Shown here: positions 26,790 through 35,193 of the stretch, in pieces | Numbering within the stretch: position 1 is the stretch's first letter | Layout of the letters: each line of letters begins with the position of its first letter | Source of the DNA: Mycolicibacterium flavescens | GTDB taxonomy: Bacteria > Actinomycetota > Actinomycetes > Mycobacteriales > Mycobacteriaceae | Direction of reading: 5' to 3' | Assembly: GCA_900637135.1 (NCBI GenBank) | Contig: LR134353.1 | Location: forward strand, 4,526,001 to 4,590,000 | Length of the DNA: 64,000 bases | Made by a program: the position numbers and the translations under genes | The notes under the pieces: generated by a model | Database searches by the model: none | What the model was told of the DNA's origin: nothing | What the model saw: the letters and a program-made list of their open reading frames with translations, nothing else

Positions 26790-28252
26790 CGAGCTCCCCC
26801 GATCACGGCTTCGGCGGGCAGCGGCGGCGCCGGTGCGGATGCGGCCGGTGGCGGCGCCTGCGACCGGGGCGGATCACCGGGTTTGGGAGCAACCGGCGCC
26901 ACAGGTGACTGGTTCGCCGGCGGTGGCGGTATCGGCACCAGCGCGTCGTTCGCCGTTCCCGGCACCGGTGGTGCGGGCGACATCCACGGCGGCAGTGGCG
27001 GATTCGGATCGGCCAGACTCGGATTCGGGTTCACCAGCGGCGGACCCACGGCGATCAGGTTCCCGTTCTCGCCGAGCACCGTGCCCGGCGGCGGCGCCAG
27101 ATCCTTGGGCGGTTGATAGTTCTGCGGCAGCAGGACGTCGGGCAACTCCGGCCGGGTCACTACCAGGGGTGCGGTGTAACAGCTGGGACCCTTCAGTTCC
27201 CCGTATCTCGGGCAGTCTGCCCGGGTGTAGGTGTAGCTCGGGGTCAGCGAAAAGTTCATCCGCATGTTGCCGACATCGCGCTCGGGTCGCCAGACCTCTT
27301 CGAAGAACTTGTCGGACAAGCCATTCAGCTTGATGAAGGCCGGCAGCCAGTGATGAGAGGTGTCGGCCAGGATCCCCATCACCGGGGTCAGCTCCGTGGT
27401 GGTCGTGACCAGCCGGTCGGTGTGGTTGTTCAGAGCTGTGTGCGTGGTTCCCATGGTGTGCATTCCGCCACTGATGAGGGCGTCGAGTTGAGCACGCTGC
27501 TGCACCAGGGTCTGCATCGGTTCGACGGCCATGTGCAGCGCGTCGATCAGCTCGGGCGCGGTGGCCTGCAGTCCCCGCGTGGCATCGACGAGCGCCGAGA
27601 CCGTGGTCGGTCCCGGATCGGTGGCCACGATCGCGTTGAGCTGATCGAGCAGCCGATTCAGTTGCGCGCCGCTGGTGAGCAGTTCGGTGCGGCGATCCTC
27701 GGTGGCCTCGTTCACCGCCGCCAGGACGCCCACCGTCTTGTCCTCGCGGCCACGCCCGGTGGCGGCCAGGATGTCACGCAACTTGCTGATCGTTGTCTGG
27801 AACAGCACGGTGGGCAGCTCGGTGTCTTCCGCTATGTGCGCCCCCGCACTGATCGGCGGTCCGGGGTTCGCACCGGGATCCACCAGCTGCACCGACGACA
27901 CCGCGAACACGTTGCTGGGCACGACCCGCGCCGTGACATTGGCAGGTATGGAGCGGGCGTAGTGGGGATCGAGATTGATGTGGACGTAGTTCGGGTTTCC
28001 GTGCGCAGCCGGGGTGACACCGTCGACGGCTCCGACCAGCACCCCGTGGTACTTCACGTCTGAACGTTGCGGCAGTCCGTCGCCGACATTGACGAGATTC
28101 GCCACGACCCGCACGAACGGATCGAGGCGTCCTGTCGCCTTGACCAACAGGGTCACCGAAACCAACGCCAGCACAACGGCCACCGCGATGCCGGCTCCGA
28201 TCAACTGGCGATCGGTGGGCCCCGGCCCGTCCAGATCAAAGGAATTCGCCAC
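26786..28252 (-). CDS. mceA: MceA with long Pro-rich tail
   Basis: 488 residues. Membrane helix (GAGIAVAVVLALVSVTLLV), Mce domain (FVRVVANLVNVGDGLPQRSDVKYHGVLVGAVDG), helical region, a Cys pair (RADCPRYGELKGPSCYT), then about 120 residues rich in Pro and Ala. It follows yrbEB without a gap. In mce1-type operons MceA is needed for host-cell entry, but this operon's subtype cannot be assigned from sequence inspection alone. Confidence 0.92.
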   Translation of the reverse strand: MANSFDLDGPGPTDRQLIGAGIAVAVVLALVSVTLLVKATGRLDPFVRVVANLVNVGDGLPQRSDVKYHGVLVGAVDGVTPAAHGNPNYVHINLDPHYARSIPANVTARVVPSNVFAVSSVQLVDPGANPGPPISAGAHIAEDTELPTVLFQTTISKLRDILAATGRGREDKTVGVLAAVNEATEDRRTELLTSGAQLNRLLDQLNAIVATDPGPTTVSALVDATRGLQATAPELIDALHMAVEPMQTLVQQRAQLDALISGGMHTMGTTHTALNNHTDRLVTTTTELTPVMGILADTSHHWLPAFIKLNGLSDKFFEEVWRPERDVGNMRMNFSLTPSYTYTRADCPRYGELKGPSCYTAPLVVTRPELPDVLLPQNYQPPKDLAPPPGTVLGENGNLIAVGPPLVNPNPSLADPNPPLPPWMSPAPPVPGTANDALVPIPPPPANQSPVAPVAPKPGDPPRSQAPPPAASAPAPPLPAEAVIGGAR

Positions 28253-29107
28253 CTACCCCCCAAACCTCGCTCCGGAGTCGACGTTCCACAACGCCATGGT
28301 GAGAAGCATGTTGACGATGATCACCACGGTGATGCTGGCCCGCATGGCATGTCCTGCGGCAACCCCGACACCCTCGGGCCCGCCGCTGGCATAGAAGCCG
28401 TAGTAACACTGGATCGTCGTGGCGATCCACACGAAGATGATCGCTTTGAGTAGCGAATACAGGATGTCCTGACCCGACAGCATCAGCGTGAAGTAGTGCA
28501 GATAGGAGCCGGTCGATCCGCCGCTGATGACATACACGACGACCTGGGTGGTCAGGTAGCTGACCGCCAGGCAGACGACGTAGAGCGGGATGACCGCGAC
28601 CACCGACGCCATCAGGCGGGTGGTGACGAGGTACGGGATGGGGCGGATCGCCAGCGAGTCGAGGGCGTCGATCTCTTCGGCGATACGCATCGAGCCCAGC
28701 TGCGCGGTGAACCGGCAGCCTGCCTGGGTGGCGAACGCCAGCGACAATGCGATCGGGGCGAGTTCGCGAGTGTTGACCAGTGAGGAGATGATTCCCGTCG
28801 CGGGCCCCAGCCCGAGCAGGTCGAGGAAGTTGTAGCCCTCGATGCCCACGAGTGCGCCGACCGTGACACCGAGGACGATCGCCACTCCGGCGGTTCCGCC
28901 GCCCACCACCAAAGAGCCGTTGCCCCAGGCGATATCGGATAGCAGGCGGACGAACTCCGAACGATAGTGCCGCAGCGCCAACGGGATCGCGGCAATGGCC
29001 CGGACGAAGAAGACCAGCATGTGGCCGAGCCGCCCGATCGGGGGGCCGACCTTGCCGAAGAAGCGGACGAAGGGCGCCAGCAGCGGAGGTACGAACGTCG
29101 ACGCCAT
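28253..29107 (-). CDS. yrbEB: YrbEB, Mce permease subunit
   Basis: 284 residues, about six membrane helices, MlaE/YrbE family. The conserved cytoplasmic motif is EEIDALDSLAIRPIPYLVTTR. It pairs with YrbEA to form the inner-membrane permease driven by a separately encoded MlaF/MceG ATPase, which is not in this window. It starts one base after the yrbEA stop. Confidence 0.93.
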   Translation of the reverse strand: MASTFVPPLLAPFVRFFGKVGPPIGRLGHMLVFFVRAIAAIPLALRHYRSEFVRLLSDIAWGNGSLVVGGGTAGVAIVLGVTVGALVGIEGYNFLDLLGLGPATGIISSLVNTRELAPIALSLAFATQAGCRFTAQLGSMRIAEEIDALDSLAIRPIPYLVTTRLMASVVAVIPLYVVCLAVSYLTTQVVVYVISGGSTGSYLHYFTLMLSGQDILYSLLKAIIFVWIATTIQCYYGFYASGGPEGVGVAAGHAMRASITVVIIVNMLLTMALWNVDSGARFGG

Positions 29108-29108
29108 G

Positions 29109-29948
29109 TCACAAACCGACCCGGGGGAACAGCATGATGTAGAGCTGACTGATCGCGACGTTGACGACCATCAGAATCAGAATCGATTCGACGACGGCGG
29201 CGTTGACCGAGTTCGCGACGCCGGTGGGGCCGCCCTGTGTGGACAACCCCTTCTGGCAGGACACCACCGCGACGATGGCCCCGAAGATGACTGCCTTCAC
29301 CATCGCCACGATCATGTCGCCGGTGGTCGTGAACGAGGCGAACGTGGCGACGAAGCTGCCGGGCGCGCCGTTCTGAAAGTAGACGTTGAACAGATAGCTG
29401 GCGAGGAATCCGACGAAGCACACCATTCCGGTGAGCGCCACGCCGATCATGATCGCCGCGACGAACCGCGGAACGACCAGGCGCCGGATCACCGACACGC
29501 CCATCACTTCCATCGCGTCGGTCTCCTCGCGCATCTTGCGCGAACCGAGGTCGGCGGTGATGGCCGAGCCGACGGCGGCCGCCATCAGAATCGCGGCGGT
29601 CAGGGATGCCGCCTGGCGGATCACAGCCAGGCCGCTGGCCGCTCCGGCAAGTGACGTGGCCCCGACCTGCCCGGCCAGAAGTGCGAACTGAATCGACAGA
29701 GTGACGCCGATGGGAAGGGCCACCAGGACCGTCGGCAAGACCGCGGTGCCCGCCATGAAGGCTGCCTGGCGGATGAACTCCCACCCCTGGAAACGTCCGG
29801 TGAACAGGTCGATGAACATGTACTGCACCGTGCGCACGCCGAGCACGAACTGATCCCCGGCCGTCGCGAGCGCGGCCAGGGGATGGCGTCTGACGTAGCC
29901 GCCGGCCCAGTTGCCGATGACTTCGATTCCGTCACCACGTGCCGTCAT
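29109..29948 (-). CDS. yrbEA: YrbEA, Mce permease subunit
   Basis: 279 residues, first gene of the Mce operon. About six membrane helices; MlaE-family motif EETDAMEVMGVSVIRRLVVPR. A hydrophilic N-terminus of about 40 residues precedes the first helix. The operon promoter should lie in 29949-30195. Confidence 0.92.
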   Translation of the reverse strand: MTARGDGIEVIGNWAGGYVRRHPLAALATAGDQFVLGVRTVQYMFIDLFTGRFQGWEFIRQAAFMAGTAVLPTVLVALPIGVTLSIQFALLAGQVGATSLAGAASGLAVIRQAASLTAAILMAAAVGSAITADLGSRKMREETDAMEVMGVSVIRRLVVPRFVAAIMIGVALTGMVCFVGFLASYLFNVYFQNGAPGSFVATFASFTTTGDMIVAMVKAVIFGAIVAVVSCQKGLSTQGGPTGVANSVNAAVVESILILMVVNVAISQLYIMLFPRVGL

Positions 29949-30195
29949 GCTGAATCGCCGTTCACTTAATGCTCAAACCCCCTGCCGGCAGCATTCACCA
30001 TGCCTCGAGACTGCCGCAGCAAAATTCAGTATTTTCCGCTGGGTCCTCCATGGCTGTCGCGTCTGCTTACACGACGAGACCCGTGACCTCACACATGGCT
30101 CGATGAGGATGGACATTAACTTATGCCGCCCCGGGGTGGGTCCGGTACCGCACCTTTGCAGCGTCCGGGATGCTGACACGAGCGTGAGCTCGCGT
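29949..30195. promoter_or_regulatory. Upstream region of the Mce operon
   Basis: About 250 bp between yrbEA and the decayed TetR gene. It is locally AT-richer (gcaaaattcagtattttccg near 30020), as expected of a promoter region, but I see no convincing -35/-10 pair or palindrome and no KstR-type AACnnGTT core in the part next to yrbEA. Confidence 0.4.
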
Positions 30196-30521
30196 TCATT
30201 TCGCGTTTGGCGGCTGGGCGTGGCCAGGCAGCGGCGGGAAACAGTCCTGGGGCGGGGTCGGCCAGGGCCGCAGGTAGTTGAGCGCCATCAGCGTGAGCTC
30301 GTCGATGAACCTGTCCCGGTCGATCGACGGCTGGTCGAGGTTGTAGCGAACACAGAGGTGCTCGACCATCCGCACCAGCATCCAGGCCGAGGCGTCCAAC
30401 GATGCATCGGCCCTGACCTGCCGGTTGTTGATCGCAGATAAGCGATCGCCAGCTCACCGATGCGCTGCTCGAACGCGACCAGCTTGCTCTCGGTCCCCAA
30501 CCGCGGCGTGTGTTCCATCAC
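30196..30521 (-). pseudogene. Decayed TetR-family regulator (C-terminal fragment, frameshifted)
   Basis: Two minus-strand frames together read as the C-terminal ligand domain of a TetR protein: MEHTPRLGTESKLVAFEQ..GELAIAYL in one frame (from 30521), then INNRQVRADASLDASAWMLV and RMVEHLCVRYNLDQPSIDRD, ending ALNYLRPW, in the other. The switch is near 30440 and would be repaired by inserting one base. The N-terminal HTH half is missing and an in-frame stop lies just upstream of 30521. It sits between the Mce operon and fadD8, where a local regulator would be expected. Confidence 0.7.
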
Positions 30522-30622
30522 CGACGTTCAAGTGGTACCCGGCCGCACGTAGCGGGTGGTTACGCGACCGCGGGCACCTGCCGTCGCGGTTCTAGCGTTT
30601 CCGGGGACCTGGTGACTGGAAC

Positions 30623-30636
30623 TGGAACACGTTCTA
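30623..30636. promoter_or_regulatory. KstR-type operator upstream of fadD8
   Basis: TGGAACACGTTCTA matches the KstR consensus TnnAACnnGTTnnA at every fixed position. It lies 11 bp upstream of the fadD8 ATG and overlaps the putative -10 element. KstR represses cholesterol and sterol catabolism genes in mycobacteria. Confidence 0.7.
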
Positions 30637-30640
30637 GTCT
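30635..30640 (+). promoter_or_regulatory. Possible -10 element for a leaderless fadD8 transcript
   Basis: TAGTCT fits the mycobacterial TAnnnT -10 pattern and ends 7 bases before the ATG at 30648. Transcription would therefore begin at or next to the start codon, which would explain the lack of a ribosome-binding site there. Confidence 0.5.
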
Positions 30641-30647
30641 GATGGTC

Positions 30648-32249
30648 ATGAGTGCTGACCTCTTGCGCCATCCCATCCACTCCGGGCATCTCACCGTCGG
30701 GGCACTGAAGCGGAACAAGGACAAGCCGGTGCTGTTCCTCGGGGACACCACGCTCACCGGTGGACAGCTTGCCGAGCGGATCAGCCAGTACATTCAGGCG
30801 TTCGAGGCGCTGGGCGCGGGTTCGGGAACGGCCACCGGCCTGCTGTCGCTGAACCGGCCGGAAGTGCTGATGATCATCGGCGCCGGGCAGACCCAGGGCT
30901 ACCGCCGCACCGCACTACACCCTCTCGGCTCTCTGGACGACCACGCCTATGTGTTGAACGACGCGGGGGTCACGTCACTGATCATCGACCCGAACCCGAT
31001 GTTCGTCGAGCGGGCGCAGGGACTGTTGGAGAAGGTGCCCGCGCTCAAGCAGGTGCTGACGATCGGTCCGGTGCCTGCCGAGTTGGAGGGCGTCGGCGTC
31101 GACCTGACCGCCGAGGCCGCCAAGTACTCGCCGCAGCCCTTGGTGGCGGCGGACCTGCCGCCCGATCACATCGGCGGCATGGCCTACACCGGCGGGACGA
31201 CCGGTAAGCCCAAGGGCGTGATCGGCACCGTGCAGTCGATCACGACGATGACGACGATCCAGTTGGCCGAGTGGGAGTGGCCGGAACGCCCGAAGTTCTT
31301 GATGTGCACCCCGCTGTCGCATGCGGGTGCGGCGTTCTTCGTGCCGACGATCATCAAGGGCGGCGAGCTGGTCGTGCTGACCAAGTTCGACCCGGCCGAG
31401 GTGCTGCGGGTGATCGAGGAGCAGAAGATCACCGCGACGATGCTCGTGCCGTCGATGATCTATGCGTTGATGGACCACCCGGATTCGCGCACCCGCGACC
31501 TGTCGTCGCTGGAGACGGTGTACTACGGCGCCTCGGCGATGAACCCGGTGCGGCTGCGCGAGGCGATCGACCGGTTCGGCCCGATCTTCGCCCAGTATTA
31601 CGGCCAGTCCGAGGCGCCGATGGTGATCACGTACCTGGCCAAGGGCGATCACGACGAGAAGCGGTTGACGTCCTGCGGGCGGCCGACGGTGTTCGCGCGG
31701 GTGGCGCTGTTGGACGGTGACGGTAACCCGGTGCCCCAGGGCGAGGTCGGCGAGATCTGCGTGTCCGGGCCGCTGGTGTCCGGTGGCTACTGGAACAAGC
31801 CGGAGGCGACGGCCGAGACGTTTCGCGACGGTTGGATGCACACGGGTGATCTGGCCCGCGAGGACGAGGACGGCTTCTACTACATCGTCGACCGGACCAA
31901 GGACATGATTGTGACCGGTGGGTTCAATGTGTTCCCCCGCGAGGTGGAAGATGTTGTGGCCGAGCACCCTTCGGTAGCCCAGGTTTGTGTGATCGGAACG
32001 CCCGACGAGAAGTGGGGCGAGGCGGTGACCGCGGTCGTCGTGCTGCGCCCCGACGCCGACCGCTCCGAGGTGGCCGTCGCGCAGATGACCTCCGAGATCC
32101 AGGCGGCGGTCAAGGAGCGCAAGGGATCGGTGCAGTCACCCAAGCAGGTGATCGTCGTGGACTCGGTGCCGGTGACCGCGCTGGGCAAGCCGGACAAGAA
32201 GGCCGTGCGCGCGCAGTTCTGGGAGGGCAGCGAACGCGCGGTCGGCTAG
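30648..32249 (+). CDS. fadD8: FadD8, fatty-acid/sterol acyl-CoA ligase
   Basis: 533-residue ANL-superfamily ligase. Motifs: TGGTTGKPKGVIGT P-loop (unusual TGG start), YYGQSEAPMVITY, GEICVSGPL, GWMHTGDLAREDEDG, VDRTKDMIVTGGFNVFP hinge, and catalytic Lys in ALGKPDKKAVR. The start MSADLLRHP and the RISQYIQAFEALGAG phrase match FadD8 (Rv0551c) as I remember it. An in-frame ATG at 30642 is the alternative. A KstR-type box in the promoter suggests sterol-responsive expression. Substrate not determined by sequence. Confidence 0.87.
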   Translation: MSADLLRHPIHSGHLTVGALKRNKDKPVLFLGDTTLTGGQLAERISQYIQAFEALGAGSGTATGLLSLNRPEVLMIIGAGQTQGYRRTALHPLGSLDDHAYVLNDAGVTSLIIDPNPMFVERAQGLLEKVPALKQVLTIGPVPAELEGVGVDLTAEAAKYSPQPLVAADLPPDHIGGMAYTGGTTGKPKGVIGTVQSITTMTTIQLAEWEWPERPKFLMCTPLSHAGAAFFVPTIIKGGELVVLTKFDPAEVLRVIEEQKITATMLVPSMIYALMDHPDSRTRDLSSLETVYYGASAMNPVRLREAIDRFGPIFAQYYGQSEAPMVITYLAKGDHDEKRLTSCGRPTVFARVALLDGDGNPVPQGEVGEICVSGPLVSGGYWNKPEATAETFRDGWMHTGDLAREDEDGFYYIVDRTKDMIVTGGFNVFPREVEDVVAEHPSVAQVCVIGTPDEKWGEAVTAVVVLRPDADRSEVAVAQMTSEIQAAVKERKGSVQSPKQVIVVDSVPVTALGKPDKKAVRAQFWEGSERAVG

Positions 32250-32259
32250 CTTTCCTGCT

Positions 32260-32320
32260 GCGAGCGACCCCTTTTGCACGCGGGTTCGCGGCGTGTCGGC
32301 GGGCAGACACGGTCGCTCGC
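32260..32320. terminator. Inverted repeat between convergent genes
   Basis: GCGAGCGACC (32260-32269) is exactly complementary to GGTCGCTCGC (32311-32320), with an inner GTGTC/GACAC pair (32293-32297, 32306-32310). It lies between the fadD8 stop and the convergent kinase-like gene stop, and is probably a bidirectional transcription terminator. Confidence 0.5.
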
Positions 32321-32329
32321 GGGGGTTTG

Positions 32330-32932
32330 CTACGGAGTGACCACGAAATCTGCTCTGTCCCACACGGCTTCGATGCGCGCGGCGTTGGGGTCGTCGACGG
32401 CGCGCACCCACGCCTCGGCCTGTTCAGGTGACTTACCGAACTCGACGTGGCGGGCGATGAGGCGACGACGGCGAACGTCGGGCGGGGCGTCGACGAACCA
32501 CACCTCGTCGAGCAGGGCGCGGACCGTCGGCCATGGGGGCTCGTCGTCGAGAAGGTAGTTGCCCTCCGTCACGATCAGGCGATGGTCGGGCATCACCGCG
32601 ATGCTGCCGGCGATGGGCTGTTCGAGATCGCGGTGGAACGCCGGCGCGTAGACGGTCTCGTCGCCCTGGGCCCTGATGCGTTGCAACAGAGCGAGATACC
32701 CGTAGGCGTCGAACGTGTCGATGGCGCCTTTGCGGTCGAGGCGACCGAGCCGCTGCAGCTCGACGTCGGCGAGATGGTAGCCGTCCATCGGCACGTACGC
32801 CGCATCGTCGGCCGCGGTCGCGACCGCCTCGGCCAGTGTCGACTTGCCCGCGCCCGGCGCACCCGTGACGCCGAGAACGACGCGGGGCTGTCGGCGCCGC
32901 AGCGCGTCGAGGCGACTAGCCCAGGAGGGCAT
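32330..32932 (-). CDS. Uridine-kinase-like P-loop nucleoside kinase
   Basis: About 200 residues with a Walker A GVTGAPGAGKST, MDGYHLADVELQRLG (substrate-binding DGxH motif of the uridine kinase/pantothenate kinase group), FDAYGYLALLQRI and VTEGNYLLDDEPPW. It phosphorylates a small nucleoside- or sugar-like substrate that is not identified. ATG at 32932 lies inside the 3' end of the upstream small gene (17-bp overlap), so the two are coupled. Confidence 0.85.
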   Translation of the reverse strand: MPSWASRLDALRRRQPRVVLGVTGAPGAGKSTLAEAVATAADDAAYVPMDGYHLADVELQRLGRLDRKGAIDTFDAYGYLALLQRIRAQGDETVYAPAFHRDLEQPIAGSIAVMPDHRLIVTEGNYLLDDEPPWPTVRALLDEVWFVDAPPDVRRRRLIARHVEFGKSPEQAEAWVRAVDDPNAARIEAVWDRADFVVTP

Positions 32933-33125
32933 CGATTTCCGCGGCGAAGCGAGCAAGTCGCTCCTCTTCGCTCGGAATGCCCCGCTGCTCGTCGGCGGCG
33001 CGCTGCCAGCCCAGCCGCCACATCCGCGCGATCGCCCGATCCCCCAGTCCCGCGTACGGGTTGACGAGCGTGTGCGGGAATGCCTTGCGGCCTTCCCAAT
33101 ACGCTGTGACCAACCTGTGGGTCAT
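32916..33125 (-). CDS. Tiny Rmf/CrpP-like protein
   Basis: 69 residues. The pattern AYWEGRKAF...NPYAGLG..IARMWRLGWQRA resembles ribosome modulation factor and CrpP proteins, in which xxGxxA...CPY...WxxGWxxA recurs. Here Asn replaces the usual Cys before Pro-Tyr. ATG at 33125 has AGAAGG just upstream; the frame remains open to 33170. It precedes and overlaps the kinase-like gene. A ribosome-associated role is a family-level guess. Confidence 0.55.
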   Translation of the reverse strand: MTHRLVTAYWEGRKAFPHTLVNPYAGLGDRAIARMWRLGWQRAADEQRGIPSEEERLARFAAEIDALLG

Positions 33126-33238
33126 ACCTTCTAACTTTCCGTCGCGAGCTCGGCGAAAGCACTGCGACACGCCGCAGGAAAACGTAGATTACGCGTCCCG
33201 AAACTCCGGCGTGAGGCCCGCGTCGGCACAATGAACGC

Positions 33239-34480
33239 GTGAGCGACGTGCAGGCGACCGTCGACGCGGTGTGGCGCATGGAAGCGGCGAAAATCGTCGC
33301 GACTCTGACGCGCTCGGTCGGCGATGTCGGGGTCGCCGAAGACCTGGCCGCCGACGCGCTCGTCGACGCGCTCGAGCAGTGGCCGACGACGGGTGTACCG
33401 CGCAACGCCGGCGCATGGTTGACCACGGTTGCCAAACGCAAGGCCATCGACTTGTGGCGCCGTCAGGACAATCTCGACAGCAAATACGCCGCGATGGCTC
33501 GCGAGCTCGAAAGCCATGTCGAGGAATCGTGGGACCCCGACCGCATCGACGACGACGTGCTCCGGCTGATCTTCATCTCTGCGCATCCGGTGCTGCCGCG
33601 CGAAGGCCGTATCGCGTTGACATTGCGGGTCGTCGGCGGGCTTACGACAGAGGAGATCGCCCGCGCCTTCCTGACGTCCACCGCGACGGTCGCCGCGCGG
33701 ATCACCCGCGCCAAGAAGGCCCTCGCGGCCGCGAACGTGCCGTTCGAGGTGCCGGACCGCTCGGAGTATCCGGAGCGGCTGTCGGCGGTGCTGAGCGTGA
33801 TCTACCTGATCTACAACGAGGGTTATTCGGCGTCGTTCGGTCAGCGCTGGATCCGCGACGAGTTGTGCACCGAGGCGCTTCGCCTCGGCCGGGTGCTGGC
33901 CGCGCTGGTTCCCGACGAACCGGAAGTCCACGGCCTGGTGGCGCTGATGGAGCTGCAGTCGTCGCGCTTCGCCGCCCGCACCGACAGCGAGGGCAGACCG
34001 ATCCTGCTGGAGGACCAGAACCGGGCGAAATGGGATCGAGCGCAGATCCAACGCGGGGTGGCCGCACTCGAGCGCGCCGCGAACACGTTGCGGCGCAAGG
34101 GCACTGGATGGGGCCCCTATACGCTGCAGGCGGCGATCGCCGAGTGCCATGTCACCGCGCCCACCGCCGCCGACACCGACTGGCACCGCATCGTCGCGCT
34201 GTACGACGGGTTGGCTCGCGCGGCGCCGTCGCCGGTCGTCGATTTGAACAGGGCGGTGGCGGTGGCGATGGCCGACGGCCCCGAGGCAGGGCTGGAGATC
34301 GTCGACTCGTTGACTGGGTTAGAGGGCTCGTATCTGTTGCCGAGCGTGCGCGGCGAACTGCTCGCCCGGCTGGGCCGCGGCGCAGAGGCCGCCGGCGAGT
34401 TCGACCGGGCGGCCGCCATGACCGACAACGAGCGGGAACGGGAAGTGCTGCGCGACAAGGCAAGTCGAGTTGGTCGGTAG
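33239..34480 (+). CDS. ECF42-like sigma factor with C-terminal extension
   Basis: 413 residues. Sigma region 2 (VGDVGVAEDLAADALVDALEQWP, GAWLTTVAKRKAIDLWRR), region 4 (ALTLRVVGGLTTEEIARAFL, VAARITRAKKALA), then a 230-residue TPR-like extension with YLIYNEGYSAS, NRAKWDRAQIQRG, GPYTLQAAIAECH and SPVVDLNRAVAVAM. This is the ECF42/DUF6596 architecture. These factors lack a classical anti-sigma partner, and the extension controls activity. The usual DGPF/YCII neighbour is not adjacent. GTG start. Confidence 0.9.
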   Translation: MSDVQATVDAVWRMEAAKIVATLTRSVGDVGVAEDLAADALVDALEQWPTTGVPRNAGAWLTTVAKRKAIDLWRRQDNLDSKYAAMARELESHVEESWDPDRIDDDVLRLIFISAHPVLPREGRIALTLRVVGGLTTEEIARAFLTSTATVAARITRAKKALAAANVPFEVPDRSEYPERLSAVLSVIYLIYNEGYSASFGQRWIRDELCTEALRLGRVLAALVPDEPEVHGLVALMELQSSRFAARTDSEGRPILLEDQNRAKWDRAQIQRGVAALERAANTLRRKGTGWGPYTLQAAIAECHVTAPTAADTDWHRIVALYDGLARAAPSPVVDLNRAVAVAMADGPEAGLEIVDSLTGLEGSYLLPSVRGELLARLGRGAEAAGEFDRAAAMTDNEREREVLRDKASRVGR

Positions 34481-34490
34481 CATCGGTGCC

Positions 34491-35177
34491 ATGAGTGAGA
34501 TCAACGCCGTCCTGTTCGACTTTTCGGGTACGTTGTTCCGACTCGAGGAGGACGAGAGCTGGTTTCACGGGATGGAGGTCGACGACCGCAAGGTCGACGG
34601 CCACGTCCAGGCCGAGTTGATGCGCCGGATGACCGCGCCGACGGGCGAGCACGTCGAGATGACTCCGGAGGCTCACCGCGTATGGGTGAACCGCGATCTG
34701 GCGCCGCATCTCCATCGCGAGGCGTATCTGCACGTGCTGCGCGAGTCCGGGTTGGCCGACGAGCACGCCGAGTCGCTGTACGGGCTGCTGATCGACCCGA
34801 TGAACTGGACTCCGTATCCGGACACCGCCGAGGTGCTGCAGGGTTTGCATCGCAGGCACATCAGGACGGCGGTGGTGTCGAACATCGCCTTCGCCGTGCG
34901 ACCGGCGTTCGTCTCCCTCGGTGCGGCCGAATTCGTCGACGAGTTCGTGTTGTCCTTCGAAGTCGGCGCGGTCAAACCCGACCCGGCGATCTTCGAGATC
35001 GCGCTGGACCGGCTGGGCGTGGAAGCCGTGTCCGCGTTGATGATCGGGGACAGCGACGAGGCCGACGGCGGCGCCCGCGCGGTGGGCTGCCGGTTCGCCC
35101 TTGTCGATCCGCTGCCGACCACCGAGCGCCCGGACGGTCTGCGAACAGCGCTGTCCGGCCACGGCGTCGCGATCTGA
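34491..35177 (+). CDS. HAD-superfamily hydrolase with atypical motif I
   Basis: 228 residues. Motif I is LFDFSGTL, with nucleophile Asp but Ser instead of Asp at +2; motif II VVSNIAF; Lys in VKPDPAIF; motif IV MIGDSDEADG. The long cap helix follows motif I. The second Asp of phosphatases acts as general acid, so its replacement argues against an ordinary phosphatase. ATG at 34491; it follows the sigma-factor stop by 10 bp and is likely co-transcribed. Confidence 0.8.
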   Translation: MSEINAVLFDFSGTLFRLEEDESWFHGMEVDDRKVDGHVQAELMRRMTAPTGEHVEMTPEAHRVWVNRDLAPHLHREAYLHVLRESGLADEHAESLYGLLIDPMNWTPYPDTAEVLQGLHRRHIRTAVVSNIAFAVRPAFVSLGAAEFVDEFVLSFEVGAVKPDPAIFEIALDRLGVEAVSALMIGDSDEADGGARAVGCRFALVDPLPTTERPDGLRTALSGHGVAI

Positions 35178-35193
35178 GCGATAGCCTCACGGC

